A DNA stretch of 38,344 nucleotides, from contig QCMO01000005.1 in NCBI GenBank assembly GCA_003213695.1, forward strand, positions 1 through 38,344, read 5' to 3'. Made by a program: the position numbers and the translations under genes. The notes beneath the pieces are model-generated. The model did no database searches. It worked only from the letters and a program-made list of their open reading frames with translations, and had not been told where the DNA came from. Of the stretch, positions 9,745-19,511 are shown in pieces; the stretch's first letter is position 1; each line of letters starts with the position of its first letter. Source of the DNA: Pelagibacteraceae bacterium AG-422-C23 (GTDB lineage Bacteria; Pseudomonadota; Alphaproteobacteria; Pelagibacterales; Pelagibacteraceae).

Positions 9745-9753
9745 TTAAATTTG

Positions 9754-10269
9754 TTAAAACTTTTTGAAGAAATTGAACATATAGCTATTTGCCCCAGGAT
9801 TTTTATCTCCCAAACTTGCATTAGACAAATGATTATAAGAAAAACCAAATTGACTATCTTTTGGTAATTCTAGGGAAAGTTGTACCTCACTTTTAAACTC
9901 TAAAGCATGACCTAAATCTTTTCCGTTCCCCTCATTATAATATCCAGGCGCAAAACTTGGTGTCAAATTTAAAGATCCTAATTTGTATTGTGCTTGAATT
10001 CCTGTGTAAAAATATGCAGCATTATCAGCTGTGATCATTGCTCCAGTTATTGGAGATAGGTTTCCTAAAAAAGTATCTCTGTTTAATTCTTCATTTTGAT
10101 GTTGAACACCTACTAAGGTTGCTCTTTTACCGTTGTCACTAAAGTCAAACATACCTGTATAGACATTGAATTCTGTATTTTTATTTTTATCTAATTCTAT
10201 TTCATCAGACTTTACAGGAAGACAGGATAAAAATGTTATTAAAATTATAATTGTTTTATTTAGTTTCAT
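9754..10269 (-). CDS. PagL-like lipid A 3-O-deacylase / acyloxyacyl hydrolase family outer-membrane protein
   Basis: 171 aa, signal peptide, beta-barrel-like C-terminus with YNHLSNASLGDKNPGANSYMFNFFKKF (HxSNA motif). Confidence 0.75.
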   Translation of the reverse strand: MKLNKTIIILITFLSCLPVKSDEIELDKNKNTEFNVYTGMFDFSDNGKRATLVGVQHQNEELNRDTFLGNLSPITGAMITADNAAYFYTGIQAQYKLGSLNLTPSFAPGYYNEGNGKDLGHALEFKSEVQLSLELPKDSQFGFSYNHLSNASLGDKNPGANSYMFNFFKKF

Positions 10270-10282
10270 GAATGCAATATAC

Positions 10283-10648
10283 TTAGTTTTTTTTTATAAT
10301 AAATATTTTAAACATTATTGCACCACCAATTAAAAACATCAAGATAGGTAATAACCATAGAAAATAAGTATTTTTGTTAAATTCTGGATCATAAAGTATC
10401 CATTCACCATATTTATTTTTTAAGAATTCATAAATTTGTTTTTCAGTCAATCCCTCATTTAATTTCATTTCAATTAATAATTTTAAACTATTTGCAAATT
10501 CAGAGTCTGAATCATAGACTGATTGACCTTGACAAATTAAACACCTTAAATTTTTAGTTATTTTTAATTGTAAATCATTGTCACTTGCCATTGATACATT
10601 AAACTTAAATACAAATAATAAAATAATAATGTATTTTAAAAATTTCAT
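10283..10648 (-). CDS. ccmH: Cytochrome c maturation protein CcmH
   Basis: LRCLICQGQS motif, C-terminal TM segment, ccm cluster context. Confidence 0.93.
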   Translation of the reverse strand: MKFLKYIIILLFVFKFNVSMASDNDLQLKITKNLRCLICQGQSVYDSDSEFANSLKLLIEMKLNEGLTEKQIYEFLKNKYGEWILYDPEFNKNTYFLWLLPILMFLIGGAIMFKIFIIKKN

Positions 10649-11169
10649 TTAATTATACTTTTTATTTCAAATAATGAATCTTTATTCAAAGGTCCAATAA
10701 ATCTTTTGATAATTTTTTTTTTATTAATTAAAAAGGACTCTGGCACCCCATATGCTCCCCATTCTATAGCAATTAATCCCTCTTTGTCAGATATAATAGT
10801 TTTGTATGGATTAGTGAGTTTCTCCAAAAAAAATTTAGCATTTTTATTATTATCTTTATAATTTAAACCTACTATTTCTAAGTTATTTTGATTACTTAGA
10901 TTTATTAAAAAAGGATGTTCATCTCTACAAGGCATACACCATGAGGCCCATATATTTAGAAGATAAAATTTATCATTATTAAAAATTTCATTTGAACTTA
11001 CTACTTTATCTTTTTGTGAAAAAATCTTAGCATTAAAGTTTGGTATATCTTTATCGTGAGTTTCTAAATTGGGAGTGTAAATATTTGTATTTTGTAAGCC
11101 TTTATAAAATATAAAAAATAAAATACAAAAGAAAGCGATTAATGATGAATAAAAAATTTTAGTTTTCAT
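10645..11169 (-). CDS. ccmG: Thiol:disulfide interchange protein CcmG/DsbE
   Basis: Thioredoxin fold with NIWASWCMPCRDEHP and GVPESFLI; ccm cluster context. Confidence 0.93.
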   Translation of the reverse strand: MKTKIFYSSLIAFFCILFFIFYKGLQNTNIYTPNLETHDKDIPNFNAKIFSQKDKVVSSNEIFNNDKFYLLNIWASWCMPCRDEHPFLINLSNQNNLEIVGLNYKDNNKNAKFFLEKLTNPYKTIISDKEGLIAIEWGAYGVPESFLINKKKIIKRFIGPLNKDSLFEIKSIIK

Positions 11170-13033
11170 TTCTTTTATTAAACAAACTTATTATTCCACC
11201 AAAACTTATTAACAATACTGATAACCAAATCCAAATCATAAAAGGTTTATTTTGATATCTAATATTGAAATAATCCTGATTTTGTACAAGATTCATAGTC
11301 ATAAATTTATCTGTAAATAAATTTGTCTTAATGTCTGCTTCACTGGTAACGATATTTGGTTGATTGTAAATTCTAAGTTCAGGCTTAAGAACTTCAATGT
11401 TATTATTTAAATTCTTAATATTAAATTTTCCAATTATCACATCATAGTTTTTAATATTTTTGCTTTTTATACTTTCAAAATTAATTTTAATTTTTTCTGA
11501 TTGAAATGTTTCACCAATTTTTAAATTTGTAATAATTTCAGTTGAAAAAATATTATTTAATAAAATACTTAATATTAAAAGACTAAAACCAAAGTGAGCT
11601 AAATTTTGAGACAAATTTTTAAATCCTCTTACAAGGAAATCTTTTGATGTCGAAAAAAATAAATAAAAAGCTGAAGAAAGTAATATTGTATTGATAAGAA
11701 AATCTCCATTAAAATTTTTAATTATAAAATATGATATTAATATTGAAATAATTAAAAATAAAACTAAGAAAAACTTATTTTCTAAATCAGAATTTATCCA
11801 TTTTAATTTTGGGCCAATTGCCATTACAAATAAAAACGGAATTAAAAATGGTATAATTAATTTGTTATAAAAAGGTGGACCTACAGAAATTTTTTCTGAA
11901 GAGATAACTTCCAAGAAAATTGGGTACAATGTTCCAATTAAAATTACAGTTAAAAAGTACATCATAAACCAGTTATTTATTAAAATAGAGGTCTCTTTAC
12001 TTAACCAAAAAAAGTTATAATTTTTTTCATCAGATTTGTGAAAAAATAAAAAAATAAAAATAGATAAGAATATTAAACCAAATAAAAAAATTAAAATAAA
12101 TAAACCTCTTTCTGGATCATTAGCAAAAGTATGAACAGAATTTAAAATTCCTGATCTCACTAAAAAAGTTCCGCACATGCTTAATGTAAAAGTCGATATA
12201 GATAAGATAATTACCCATGAAGTGAGTATTAATCTTTTCTCTAAAATTAAAATACAGTGAAATAATGTAGTAAGAGCTAGCCATGGCATCAAAGAAACAT
12301 TTTCAACTGGGTCCCAAAACCAAAAGCCACCCCAGCCTAATTCGTAATATGCCCATATAGAACCTAGCAAAATTCCTAATGTTAAAAAAATCCAAGACAC
12401 TAGTACCCATTTTTTAATATGTTTTGCCCACTCTTTTGAAATATAATTTAATGACGTTGCGGCAAGTGTAGAGGAAAAAATTATAGATGACCCTACATAT
12501 CCTAAGTATAATATTGGTGGATGAATAGCTAAAGCGGGATCTTGTAAGATTGGATTTAGACCCAATCCTTCCATGGGAACTGGAAAGATATAATTAAATG
12601 GACTTGAGGTTTTTATTAAAAATATGAAAAAACCAATAATAATTATTTGCTGAATAAGTAAAGTTAAATTTCTATACTGTTTAGTTTGTTTCTTAGTTTT
12701 CAGTAAAAATAAAAAAATGAATAATGTCAATACTAATAACCATAGCAATAAACTCCCTTCATGATTTCCCCAAGTACCAGATATTTTATAAAAAAGAGGC
12801 TTAGTGGTGTGAGAATGATTAAATACAGTTTCATTACTGAAATCTGAATTTATAAAGGAAAAAATTAAGCCAAAAAAACTTAAACTTACAAAGAAAAACT
12901 GAAAAAATGTTAGAGATATAATTTTTTTATCAAAAATAGAGGAATTTCTAAAATTTTTTATAGAAAAAAAAACAATGATCAAAGATAAACAAAGACCAAA
13001 TATTAATGAATAAAATCCAATTAAACTTGCCAA
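11159..13033 (-). CDS. ccmF: Heme lyase CcmF
   Basis: 624 aa polytopic; GTWGNHEGSLLLW and WWD-type YYELGWGGFWFWDPVENVSLMPWL. Confidence 0.95.
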   Translation of the reverse strand: MASLIGFYSLIFGLCLSLIIVFFSIKNFRNSSIFDKKIISLTFFQFFFVSLSFFGLIFSFINSDFSNETVFNHSHTTKPLFYKISGTWGNHEGSLLLWLLVLTLFIFLFLLKTKKQTKQYRNLTLLIQQIIIIGFFIFLIKTSSPFNYIFPVPMEGLGLNPILQDPALAIHPPILYLGYVGSSIIFSSTLAATSLNYISKEWAKHIKKWVLVSWIFLTLGILLGSIWAYYELGWGGFWFWDPVENVSLMPWLALTTLFHCILILEKRLILTSWVIILSISTFTLSMCGTFLVRSGILNSVHTFANDPERGLFILIFLFGLIFLSIFIFLFFHKSDEKNYNFFWLSKETSILINNWFMMYFLTVILIGTLYPIFLEVISSEKISVGPPFYNKLIIPFLIPFLFVMAIGPKLKWINSDLENKFFLVLFLIISILISYFIIKNFNGDFLINTILLSSAFYLFFSTSKDFLVRGFKNLSQNLAHFGFSLLILSILLNNIFSTEIITNLKIGETFQSEKIKINFESIKSKNIKNYDVIIGKFNIKNLNNNIEVLKPELRIYNQPNIVTSEADIKTNLFTDKFMTMNLVQNQDYFNIRYQNKPFMIWIWLSVLLISFGGIISLFNKRNEN

Positions 13034-13035
13034 AT

Positions 13036-13455
13036 CTATTTCTCCTTTAATGCAGCTTTAACTTCTGGGGGCATATAGTTTTCATCATGTTTAGCTAAAA
13101 TTTTTGTTGCTAAAAATAGACTTCTGTCTTTCAAAAACCCCTCGGCAACGACTCCCTTTCCCTCAGAAAAAAGGTTTGGTATTACCCCTGTGTAAATCAC
13201 ATTTATCTCATTTTCAAAATCGGTGACAATAAATTTTAATTCTTTTTCCTCTATAAAAATTGAATTATTTTTTACCATTCCACCAATCCTAATTTTATTT
13301 TTTTCAATCTCTGCTAGTGATTTTACATCTGTTGGTGATTGAAAATAAACAACATTCTCTTCTAAAGATTTTAAAATAAGAAAAGCTGTTAATGACAAGA
13401 TTAAAAAAACTAAAAATATGAAAAAAAATCTTAATTTAACTTTATTCCCATACAT
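13036..13455 (-). CDS. ccmE: Heme chaperone CcmE
   Basis: [17 protein letters not shown] heme-binding histidine motif; N-terminal TM anchor. Confidence 0.95.
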   Translation of the reverse strand: MYGNKVKLRFFFIFLVFLILSLTAFLILKSLEENVVYFQSPTDVKSLAEIEKNKIRIGGMVKNNSIFIEEKELKFIVTDFENEINVIYTGVIPNLFSEGKGVVAEGFLKDRSLFLATKILAKHDENYMPPEVKAALKEK

Positions 13456-13465
13456 GGTTTAAAAG

Positions 13466-13693
13466 TTAGATACTTGAAGTGTTGGACAAAATTTCTTTAT
13501 TAATGCTTTGAGATTTTGCAAAAGCTGCTCTTTCGGAGTTTAAAGTTCCAAATTTGGCAATAAATTTACTCTTTTCTTTTGTATATTGAATTTTAATTAC
13601 AATATAAAGTAGGGTAAAACATGAAAAAGTGAATGCAAAAGCAGACCAAACGTAAAGTCCGTATCCATTCATTGTTAAAATTTCATTTATCAT
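13466..13693 (-). CDS. ccmD: Heme exporter subunit CcmD (long form)
   Basis: MNGYGLYVWSAFAFTF single-TM CcmD signature; located between ccmC and ccmE. Confidence 0.82.
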   Translation of the reverse strand: MINEILTMNGYGLYVWSAFAFTFSCFTLLYIVIKIQYTKEKSKFIAKFGTLNSERAAFAKSQSINKEILSNTSSI

Positions 13694-14397
13694 AATCTAT
13701 CTAAACCTTTGTTTTTAATCTTTATCAGTTCTGTATTATATTTCATTAAAAAAATTAATAGAGAAAATAGAGCAAATGCCGCAGTCATAATTAATAATGG
13801 ATATAGCATCGATATGTGAATAGATGATTGTGACAAAATATTAACTGAAGCTGGTTGGTGTAGTGTATTCCACCAGTCTACAGAATATTTTACTATTGGC
13901 ACATTAATTATTCCTAAAATTGTTATAATAGAAGTGACCTTAAATACTTTGTCATTATTTTCATAAATTCTCCAAGAAATTAAATATAAAAGATAAAACA
14001 AAGCCATTATTAACATAGAGGTTATTCTTGCATCCCATGCCCACCAGGTCCCCCATGTAGGTTTTCCCCATATTGATCCTGTTACAATCGCAATTATATT
14101 AAATACAAATCCAGATGGTGCTAGACTTTTTGATATTAAAAAAAAATTTCTAATTTTAAAAATATAACCAACAACAGATAAAAAAGTAATTGATGAAAAA
14201 ATTCCAAGACATATCCAAGCTGCTGGTACATGAACATACATTATCCTAACAGAGTGACTTTGTTTGTAATCTTCAGGGGATAATATTAGTGCTTCTGCTA
14301 ATCCTATAGATAAAATAACTATAAATAAAAATAAGACATATTTTGGTGCCTTGGATGTAACTGCAAAAATTTTATTAGGTTCAAAATATTTAAACAT
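13690..14397 (-). CDS. ccmC: Heme exporter protein CcmC
   Basis: YVHVPAAWICLG, WGKPTWGTWWAWDARITSML tryptophan-rich motif, VKYSVDWWNTLHQPAS. Confidence 0.95.
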   Translation of the reverse strand: MFKYFEPNKIFAVTSKAPKYVLFLFIVILSIGLAEALILSPEDYKQSHSVRIMYVHVPAAWICLGIFSSITFLSVVGYIFKIRNFFLISKSLAPSGFVFNIIAIVTGSIWGKPTWGTWWAWDARITSMLIMALFYLLYLISWRIYENNDKVFKVTSIITILGIINVPIVKYSVDWWNTLHQPASVNILSQSSIHISMLYPLLIMTAAFALFSLLIFLMKYNTELIKIKNKGLDRL

Positions 14398-14448
14398 AAT
14401 TTTGATTATTTTAGTGCAATTTACTTATTATTATTAGGAAATAATTGT

Positions 14449-14509
14449 CTGATCAAGAATGTCAGAGGGAGATAATAACGAAGGGTAAATATTTAACATC
14501 CTTGACCAG
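14449..14509 (-). ncRNA. Candidate structured 5' leader of the ccm operon: 13-bp helix (two G-U pairs) with a 35-nt loop
   Basis: Minus-strand RNA arms CUGGUCAAGGAUG (14509-14497) and CAUUCUUGAUCAG (14461-14449) pair at all 13 positions. Confidence 0.5.
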
Positions 14510-14512
14510 AAT

Positions 14513-14542
14513 AATTTACACAATAAATACCTGCTGTGTCAA
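14513..14542 (-). promoter_or_regulatory. Candidate sigma70-type promoter for ccmC
   Basis: Minus strand TTGACA (14542-14537), 18-nt spacer, TAAATT (14518-14513), in the hspQ-ccmC intergenic region. Confidence 0.5.
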
Positions 14543-14577
14543 AGTTTTGAGCTAAATGTGTTTAAAAAATGAATTTT

Positions 14578-14898
14578 TTAGTTTGAAAGCTTAAAATAGC
14601 TAGATCCTTTTTTTCCTGAAAAAATTTCCTCAATTAAAGGATGTTTAATTGGCTCATCAGAATCATCTATCAACAGATTTTGCTCTGAAACATAAGCTTC
14701 GTATGTTATTTCATCATTCTCTGCAAGCAAATGATAAAATGGTTGATCTTTTCTAGGTCTTACATTTTTTGGGATTGATTGATACCATTCTTCAGAATTA
14801 TTAAATTCAAAATCTACATCGTAAATAACACCTCTGAACTCAAAGTGTTTATGCTTTACAATGTCGCCTATTGAAAATTTAGCTTTTTGAATTGGCAT
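14578..14898 (-). CDS. hspQ: HspQ/YccV-like hemimethylated-DNA-binding domain protein
   Basis: KFSIGDIVKHKHFEFRGVIYDVDFEF, QPFYHLLAENDEITYEAYVSEQNL. Confidence 0.9.
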   Translation of the reverse strand: MPIQKAKFSIGDIVKHKHFEFRGVIYDVDFEFNNSEEWYQSIPKNVRPRKDQPFYHLLAENDEITYEAYVSEQNLLIDDSDEPIKHPLIEEIFSGKKGSSYFKLSN

Positions 14899-14985
14899 TA
14901 AGATTAGTATGGGTATTTAAAAAAAAAAATCAATAGAAAAAATTTAAAGTTTTTCTGAAAATATAATTTATGTTAATATCTTTTA

Positions 14986-15537
14986 GTGAATAAATCTCTA
15001 TTAAAGTTTCTTACTGATTTTGGTCCATTAGTGATTTTTTTTTACTACTATTACGATAGTGAAAAGGATCTAAAAGTTGCCATTCCACCCTTTATAGTTG
15101 CGACAATAATAGCATTAGTTGTTGTGTGGTTTTTAGAAAAAAAAATTCCTAAGGTCCCTCTTCTAAGTGGTATCTTGATAACTTTCTTTGGTAGTTTAAC
15201 AATCTACTTTGATAATCCAGTTTTTATTTATATCAAACCAACAATAATAAATATACTTTTTGGACTTGCTTTAATATTTGGAAAATATTTCACAAATGAG
15301 ACTATGCTTAAAAAGTTAATGGGAAATACAATTTCATTAACTAATGAGGGTTGGGAAATTTTAAATAAAAGATGGATTTATTTTTTCTTCGGCCTTGCTA
15401 TTTTAAATGAGTTGGTTTGGAGGACTCAATCTGAAGAGTTTTGGGTAAACTTTAAGGTATGGGGATTGCTACCGATAACTTTCATTTTTACAGCTTTTCA
15501 AGTAGGATTAATAAACAAATATAAAACAAATGAATAG
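14986..15537 (+). CDS. ispZ: Intracellular septation protein A (IspZ/YciB family)
   Basis: FLTDFGPLVIFF, GSLTIYFDNPVFIYIKPTIIN, GWEILNKRWIYFFFGLAILNELVWR. Confidence 0.92.
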   Translation: MNKSLLKFLTDFGPLVIFFYYYYDSEKDLKVAIPPFIVATIIALVVVWFLEKKIPKVPLLSGILITFFGSLTIYFDNPVFIYIKPTIINILFGLALIFGKYFTNETMLKKLMGNTISLTNEGWEILNKRWIYFFFGLAILNELVWRTQSEEFWVNFKVWGLLPITFIFTAFQVGLINKYKTNE

Positions 15538-15877
15538 TAATTTAAGATTGGTAATTAATAACGTTAATAACGCAAAAATAGAAGATAAGCATTTTTTTGA
15601 AAAGGATGAATTAAAAATTATTCTAGACTTATATGCAAAAATGGTTTCGGAAGGATCGTGGAAAGATTATGGGCTAAGTATATCAAGTAAACAGGTGGGC
15701 TTTAGTGTTTTTAAAAATGCCACTGAAAACGCTCTTTATAAAATTTGCAAAAACTTTAGACCAAAGAATAAAAATCTTAAATATTTAATAACAGACACAA
15801 CAGGCAAAATTTTAAAAAATTCTTATGACTTAAGAATACTATTGAAAAATACTAATTGGAAAAAACTTAAAATATAA
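15530..15877 (+). CDS. DUF2794-family protein
   Basis: 115 aa; FFEKDELKIILDLYAKMVSEGSWKDYGLSISSKQVGFSVFKNATE resembles the alphaproteobacterial DUF2794 family; overlaps ispZ by 8 nt. Confidence 0.8.
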   Translation: MNSNLRLVINNVNNAKIEDKHFFEKDELKIILDLYAKMVSEGSWKDYGLSISSKQVGFSVFKNATENALYKICKNFRPKNKNLKYLITDTTGKILKNSYDLRILLKNTNWKKLKI

Positions 15878-15879
15878 TT

Positions 15880-16641
15880 TTATCTTCTTTGACCAAAAAG
15901 TCTCAAAAGCATAATAAATAAATTAATGAAATCTAGATAAAGAGTTAATGCTCCCATAACAGCTTTTTTACCAATAATTTCACCAGTATCACTCGCAGCA
16001 TACATATTTTTAATTTTTTGAGTATCATAAGCTGTAAGACCTACAAAAATTAATACTCCTAAAATTGAAATAACAAAATACATCATTGAAGATTTCATAA
16101 AAATATTAACTAACGAAGCTATGATTATACCAATTAGTCCCATCATTAAGAAAGATCCTAATTTAGTTAAATCTCTTTTAGTAGTGTAACCATAAATGCT
16201 CATTGCTCCAAAAGTAGCTGAACAAATAAAAAAAACTCTAGTTACACTCATTCCAGTATAAACTAATAAAATTGATGATAGAGATAATCCCATTAATGCT
16301 GCAAAAATCCAAAAAGTTGTTTGAGCTTTTGCTGCACTCATTTTATTAATTCCAAAACTCATGTAAAAAACAATACCTAATGGAGCCAACATCACAATCC
16401 ATTTTAAGCCTGACAAATATATGGCTTCACCTAATGGTGCTAAACCAACAATAGCTCCACTAGCATCAGTTGTTACAGACATCTTAAAAGTTAAAAGAGC
16501 AACTATACCTGTTAATAATATTCCTGTTGCCATATAATTATAAACTTTTAACATGTAGGCTCTAAGACCTTCGTCCATTACTACTGTTGATTGTTGAGCC
16601 TCTGCAGCTCTACCTAAAATGCCTTTTTTATCAAATTCCAT
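15880..16641 (-). CDS. Bax inhibitor-1/YccA family membrane protein
   Basis: 253 aa; seven-TM pattern with C-terminal FVGLTAYDTQKIK and GALTLYLDFINLFIMLLRLFG. Confidence 0.93.
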   Translation of the reverse strand: MEFDKKGILGRAAEAQQSTVVMDEGLRAYMLKVYNYMATGILLTGIVALLTFKMSVTTDASGAIVGLAPLGEAIYLSGLKWIVMLAPLGIVFYMSFGINKMSAAKAQTTFWIFAALMGLSLSSILLVYTGMSVTRVFFICSATFGAMSIYGYTTKRDLTKLGSFLMMGLIGIIIASLVNIFMKSSMMYFVISILGVLIFVGLTAYDTQKIKNMYAASDTGEIIGKKAVMGALTLYLDFINLFIMLLRLFGQRR

Positions 16642-16719
16642 GAAGTAGAATATATAATCTTTTACTAATTATTCAAGATGCCTTAAAAGATTTAAAAAAA
16701 TTAGCTCTAAAAAATCATA

Positions 16720-17757
16720 ATGAATTACAAAAAATTAGGAAATACTGATCTTGATGTAAGTACAATTTGTCTCGGCACAATGACTTGGGGTGAACAAAAT
16801 ACAGAAAAAGAAGGTTTTGAACAAATGGACTTTTCGTTAGATCATGGTGTGAACTTTTGGGATACTGCAGAAATTTACTCTATTCCTCCAAGAGAAGAAA
16901 CATTTGGTAGCACAGAAAAAATTATCGGTAATTGGTTTGAAAAAACAAAAAAAAGAGAGAAGGTAATTCTTGCCTCCAAAGTATGTGGGCCAATGAGAGA
17001 ATATGTTAGAGGTGGTGGAAACCAATTTGGAAAAAAAAATATCACAGAAGCCTTAGAAGGAAGTTTAAAAAGATTAAAAACAGATTATATTGATCTATAT
17101 CAACTTCACTGGCCAGAAAGAAAAACTAATTTTTTTGGTAAGTTGGGCTATGAGCATGAAGATGATGGAGAATGGACTAGATTCGAGGATATTTTAGAAA
17201 ATCTTAAAAAATTTATCGAACAGGGAAAAATAAGACATATTGGTCTTTCAAATGAAACTCCCTGGGGATTGTCTAAATTTTTGGAAATCTCAAATAATAA
17301 AAATCTTCCAAGAATGCTCTCAGTTCAGAACCCTTACAATTTACTAAATCGTTCTTATGAAGTTGGTCTTGCAGAAATATCCATAAGAGAACAGTCGGGG
17401 CTTTTAGCATACTCCCCACTTGCTTGTGGTTATCTTTCCGGTAAATATAGAAATAATCAATTACCAAAAGGGTCAAGAATTGAGCTTCATAAAGATTTCT
17501 GGACTAGATACAACAAGCCAAATGCAGAGAAAGCAATTGAAGAATACTACAAGATAGCAAAAAAATATAAATTAAATTTAGCTCAAATGTCCTTAAAATT
17601 TTTAGAAATTCAACCTTTCGTAACTTCGGTTATCATAGGTGCGACCACAATGGAGCAGTTGAAAACTGATATAGAAAGTGTAAGTATAAATTTAACAGAC
17701 GAAATTATAAATGATATTAATCAAGTACAAAAAATTTATCCAAACCCATGTCCATAG
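16720..17757 (+). CDS. Aldo/keto reductase (Tas/YghZ-like)
   Basis: LGNTDLDVSTICLGTMTWGEQN, DTAEIYSIP, DYIDLYQLHWP, YSPLACGYLSGKY. Confidence 0.93.
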   Translation: MNYKKLGNTDLDVSTICLGTMTWGEQNTEKEGFEQMDFSLDHGVNFWDTAEIYSIPPREETFGSTEKIIGNWFEKTKKREKVILASKVCGPMREYVRGGGNQFGKKNITEALEGSLKRLKTDYIDLYQLHWPERKTNFFGKLGYEHEDDGEWTRFEDILENLKKFIEQGKIRHIGLSNETPWGLSKFLEISNNKNLPRMLSVQNPYNLLNRSYEVGLAEISIREQSGLLAYSPLACGYLSGKYRNNQLPKGSRIELHKDFWTRYNKPNAEKAIEEYYKIAKKYKLNLAQMSLKFLEIQPFVTSVIIGATTMEQLKTDIESVSINLTDEIINDINQVQKIYPNPCP

Positions 17758-18260
17758 TTAGAAAAATACTATTTTTATCAACATTAATTTTAATAGCTTC
17801 TTTATCAAAGGTTTTTGCAGAAGACTTAAAGAAAATTGGAAAATTTAAAGATTGGGAAGTTATGGTAATATCTGAAGCCTCAGGAAAAGTATGTTTTGCT
17901 CAATCATCTCCAGTGTTACAAGCACCAAAGAAAAATAAAAGAGAAGCTAGATTATTCATAACATTTAGACCTAATGAAAAAATTTCAAATGAAATTAGTG
18001 CAACTGCTGGTTATGAATTTAATAAAAAAAATACTGTTTTAGCTACATCAGGAAATAACAAATTTAAGTTTGATATAAAACAACAGGGTTTTGCCTGGAT
18101 GACTAGTAATAAAAAAGAAAAAATTATGGTTAAGGTTATGAAAAAGGGCTCAAGAATTATGCTCACTGGATATAACGAAAAAGGATCCCAAACCATAGAT
18201 CATTATTCACTTCTTGGATTTACAAAAGCATACAATACTGCAAAAAAAGCCTGCAGTTAA
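17748..18260 (+). CDS. Invasion-associated locus B (IalB) family protein
   Basis: Signal peptide, FKDWEVMVI...KVCFAQSSP, GYNEKGSQTIDHYSLLGFTKAYNTAKKAC. Confidence 0.85.
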   Translation: MSIVRKILFLSTLILIASLSKVFAEDLKKIGKFKDWEVMVISEASGKVCFAQSSPVLQAPKKNKREARLFITFRPNEKISNEISATAGYEFNKKNTVLATSGNNKFKFDIKQQGFAWMTSNKKEKIMVKVMKKGSRIMLTGYNEKGSQTIDHYSLLGFTKAYNTAKKACS

Positions 18261-18263
18261 TTA

Positions 18264-19451
18264 ATGAGATCAAAAAAAAGAATTGTTCTAGCTTACTCTG
18301 GTGGTTTAGACACGTCTATTATTTTAAAATGGCTTCAAGAAAATTATAATGCTGAAGTAATTTGTTATACCGCAGACATTGGTCAAAAAATTAATATAAA
18401 AAAGATTAAAAAAAATGCCAAAAAATTTGGAGTAAAAAAAATTATTATAAGAAATTTAAAAAATATTTTTGTAAAAGATTATGTTTTTCCAATGATTAGG
18501 GGGCATGCAATTTATGAAGGTGTTTACTTATTGGGAACTTCAATTGCAAGACCATTAATAGCAAAAGATCAAATAGCGATAGCTAAAAAATATAAGGCCA
18601 GTGCTGTAGCCCATGGAGCAACTGGAAAAGGAAATGATCAGGTAAGATTTGAATTAGGATATCATTACTTTGGTCCAAAAATAAAAATAATTGCCCCTTG
18701 GAGAATTTGGAAATTGAGATCAAGAACAGATTTAATTAATTATGCAAAAAAACATGGACTAACTATTCCAAAAGATAAAAGAGGGGCACCACCTTTTTCT
18801 GTTGATGATAATTTATTTCATACATCAACCGAAGGAAAAATTTTAGAAAATCCAAAAAATTCAGCCCCAGAATTTATTTTTCAAAGAACAATTCCACCAG
18901 AAAAAGCCCCTAGTAAAGCAACTTTTATAACTATTAATTTTAGAAATGGTGATCCAGTAGGTATCAATGGGAAAAAAATAAATCCTGAAAAAATTCTTAC
19001 TAAACTAAATCTTGTTGCTGGAAAAAATGGTATTGGAAGAGTAGATTTAGTTGAAAATAGATTTCTTGGAATTAAATCAAGAGGAGTTTATGAAACTCCA
19101 GGTGGAACAGTTTTGATTCATGCTCACAGAGCAATTGAATCGGTAACATTGGATAAAGAAACTATGCATAAAAAAGATGCTATTATGTCGAGGTATGCAG
19201 AATTAATTTATAACGGTTATTGGTATTCAAAAGAAAGATTTAAACTTCAGAAAATAGTAGATTTAAAAAGAAATAAAATTAATGGATCTGTTAAGCTTAA
19301 GCTTTATAAGGGTAATATCATAATCCACTCTAGAATAACAAATAGCAATGCTTATTCTATGAAGAAGGTTTCTTTTGAAGAAAATAAATCATTTAATAAA
19401 TCAAATGTAGAGAAATTTATAAATTTTCACAAAAAAAGGTTAAGAAACTAG
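18264..19451 (+). CDS. argG: Argininosuccinate synthase
   Basis: RIVLAYSGGLDTSIILKWL, ARPLIAKDQIAIAKKY, AHGATGKGNDQVRFE, RTDLINYAKKHG. Confidence 0.97.
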   Translation: MRSKKRIVLAYSGGLDTSIILKWLQENYNAEVICYTADIGQKINIKKIKKNAKKFGVKKIIIRNLKNIFVKDYVFPMIRGHAIYEGVYLLGTSIARPLIAKDQIAIAKKYKASAVAHGATGKGNDQVRFELGYHYFGPKIKIIAPWRIWKLRSRTDLINYAKKHGLTIPKDKRGAPPFSVDDNLFHTSTEGKILENPKNSAPEFIFQRTIPPEKAPSKATFITINFRNGDPVGINGKKINPEKILTKLNLVAGKNGIGRVDLVENRFLGIKSRGVYETPGGTVLIHAHRAIESVTLDKETMHKKDAIMSRYAELIYNGYWYSKERFKLQKIVDLKRNKINGSVKLKLYKGNIIIHSRITNSNAYSMKKVSFEENKSFNKSNVEKFINFHKKRLRN

Positions 19452-19511
19452 CTATTTATTTACGGCAAATTTAAGCATTGTTTATTTTTGAAAAAAACAT
19501 AATTTATTTTT

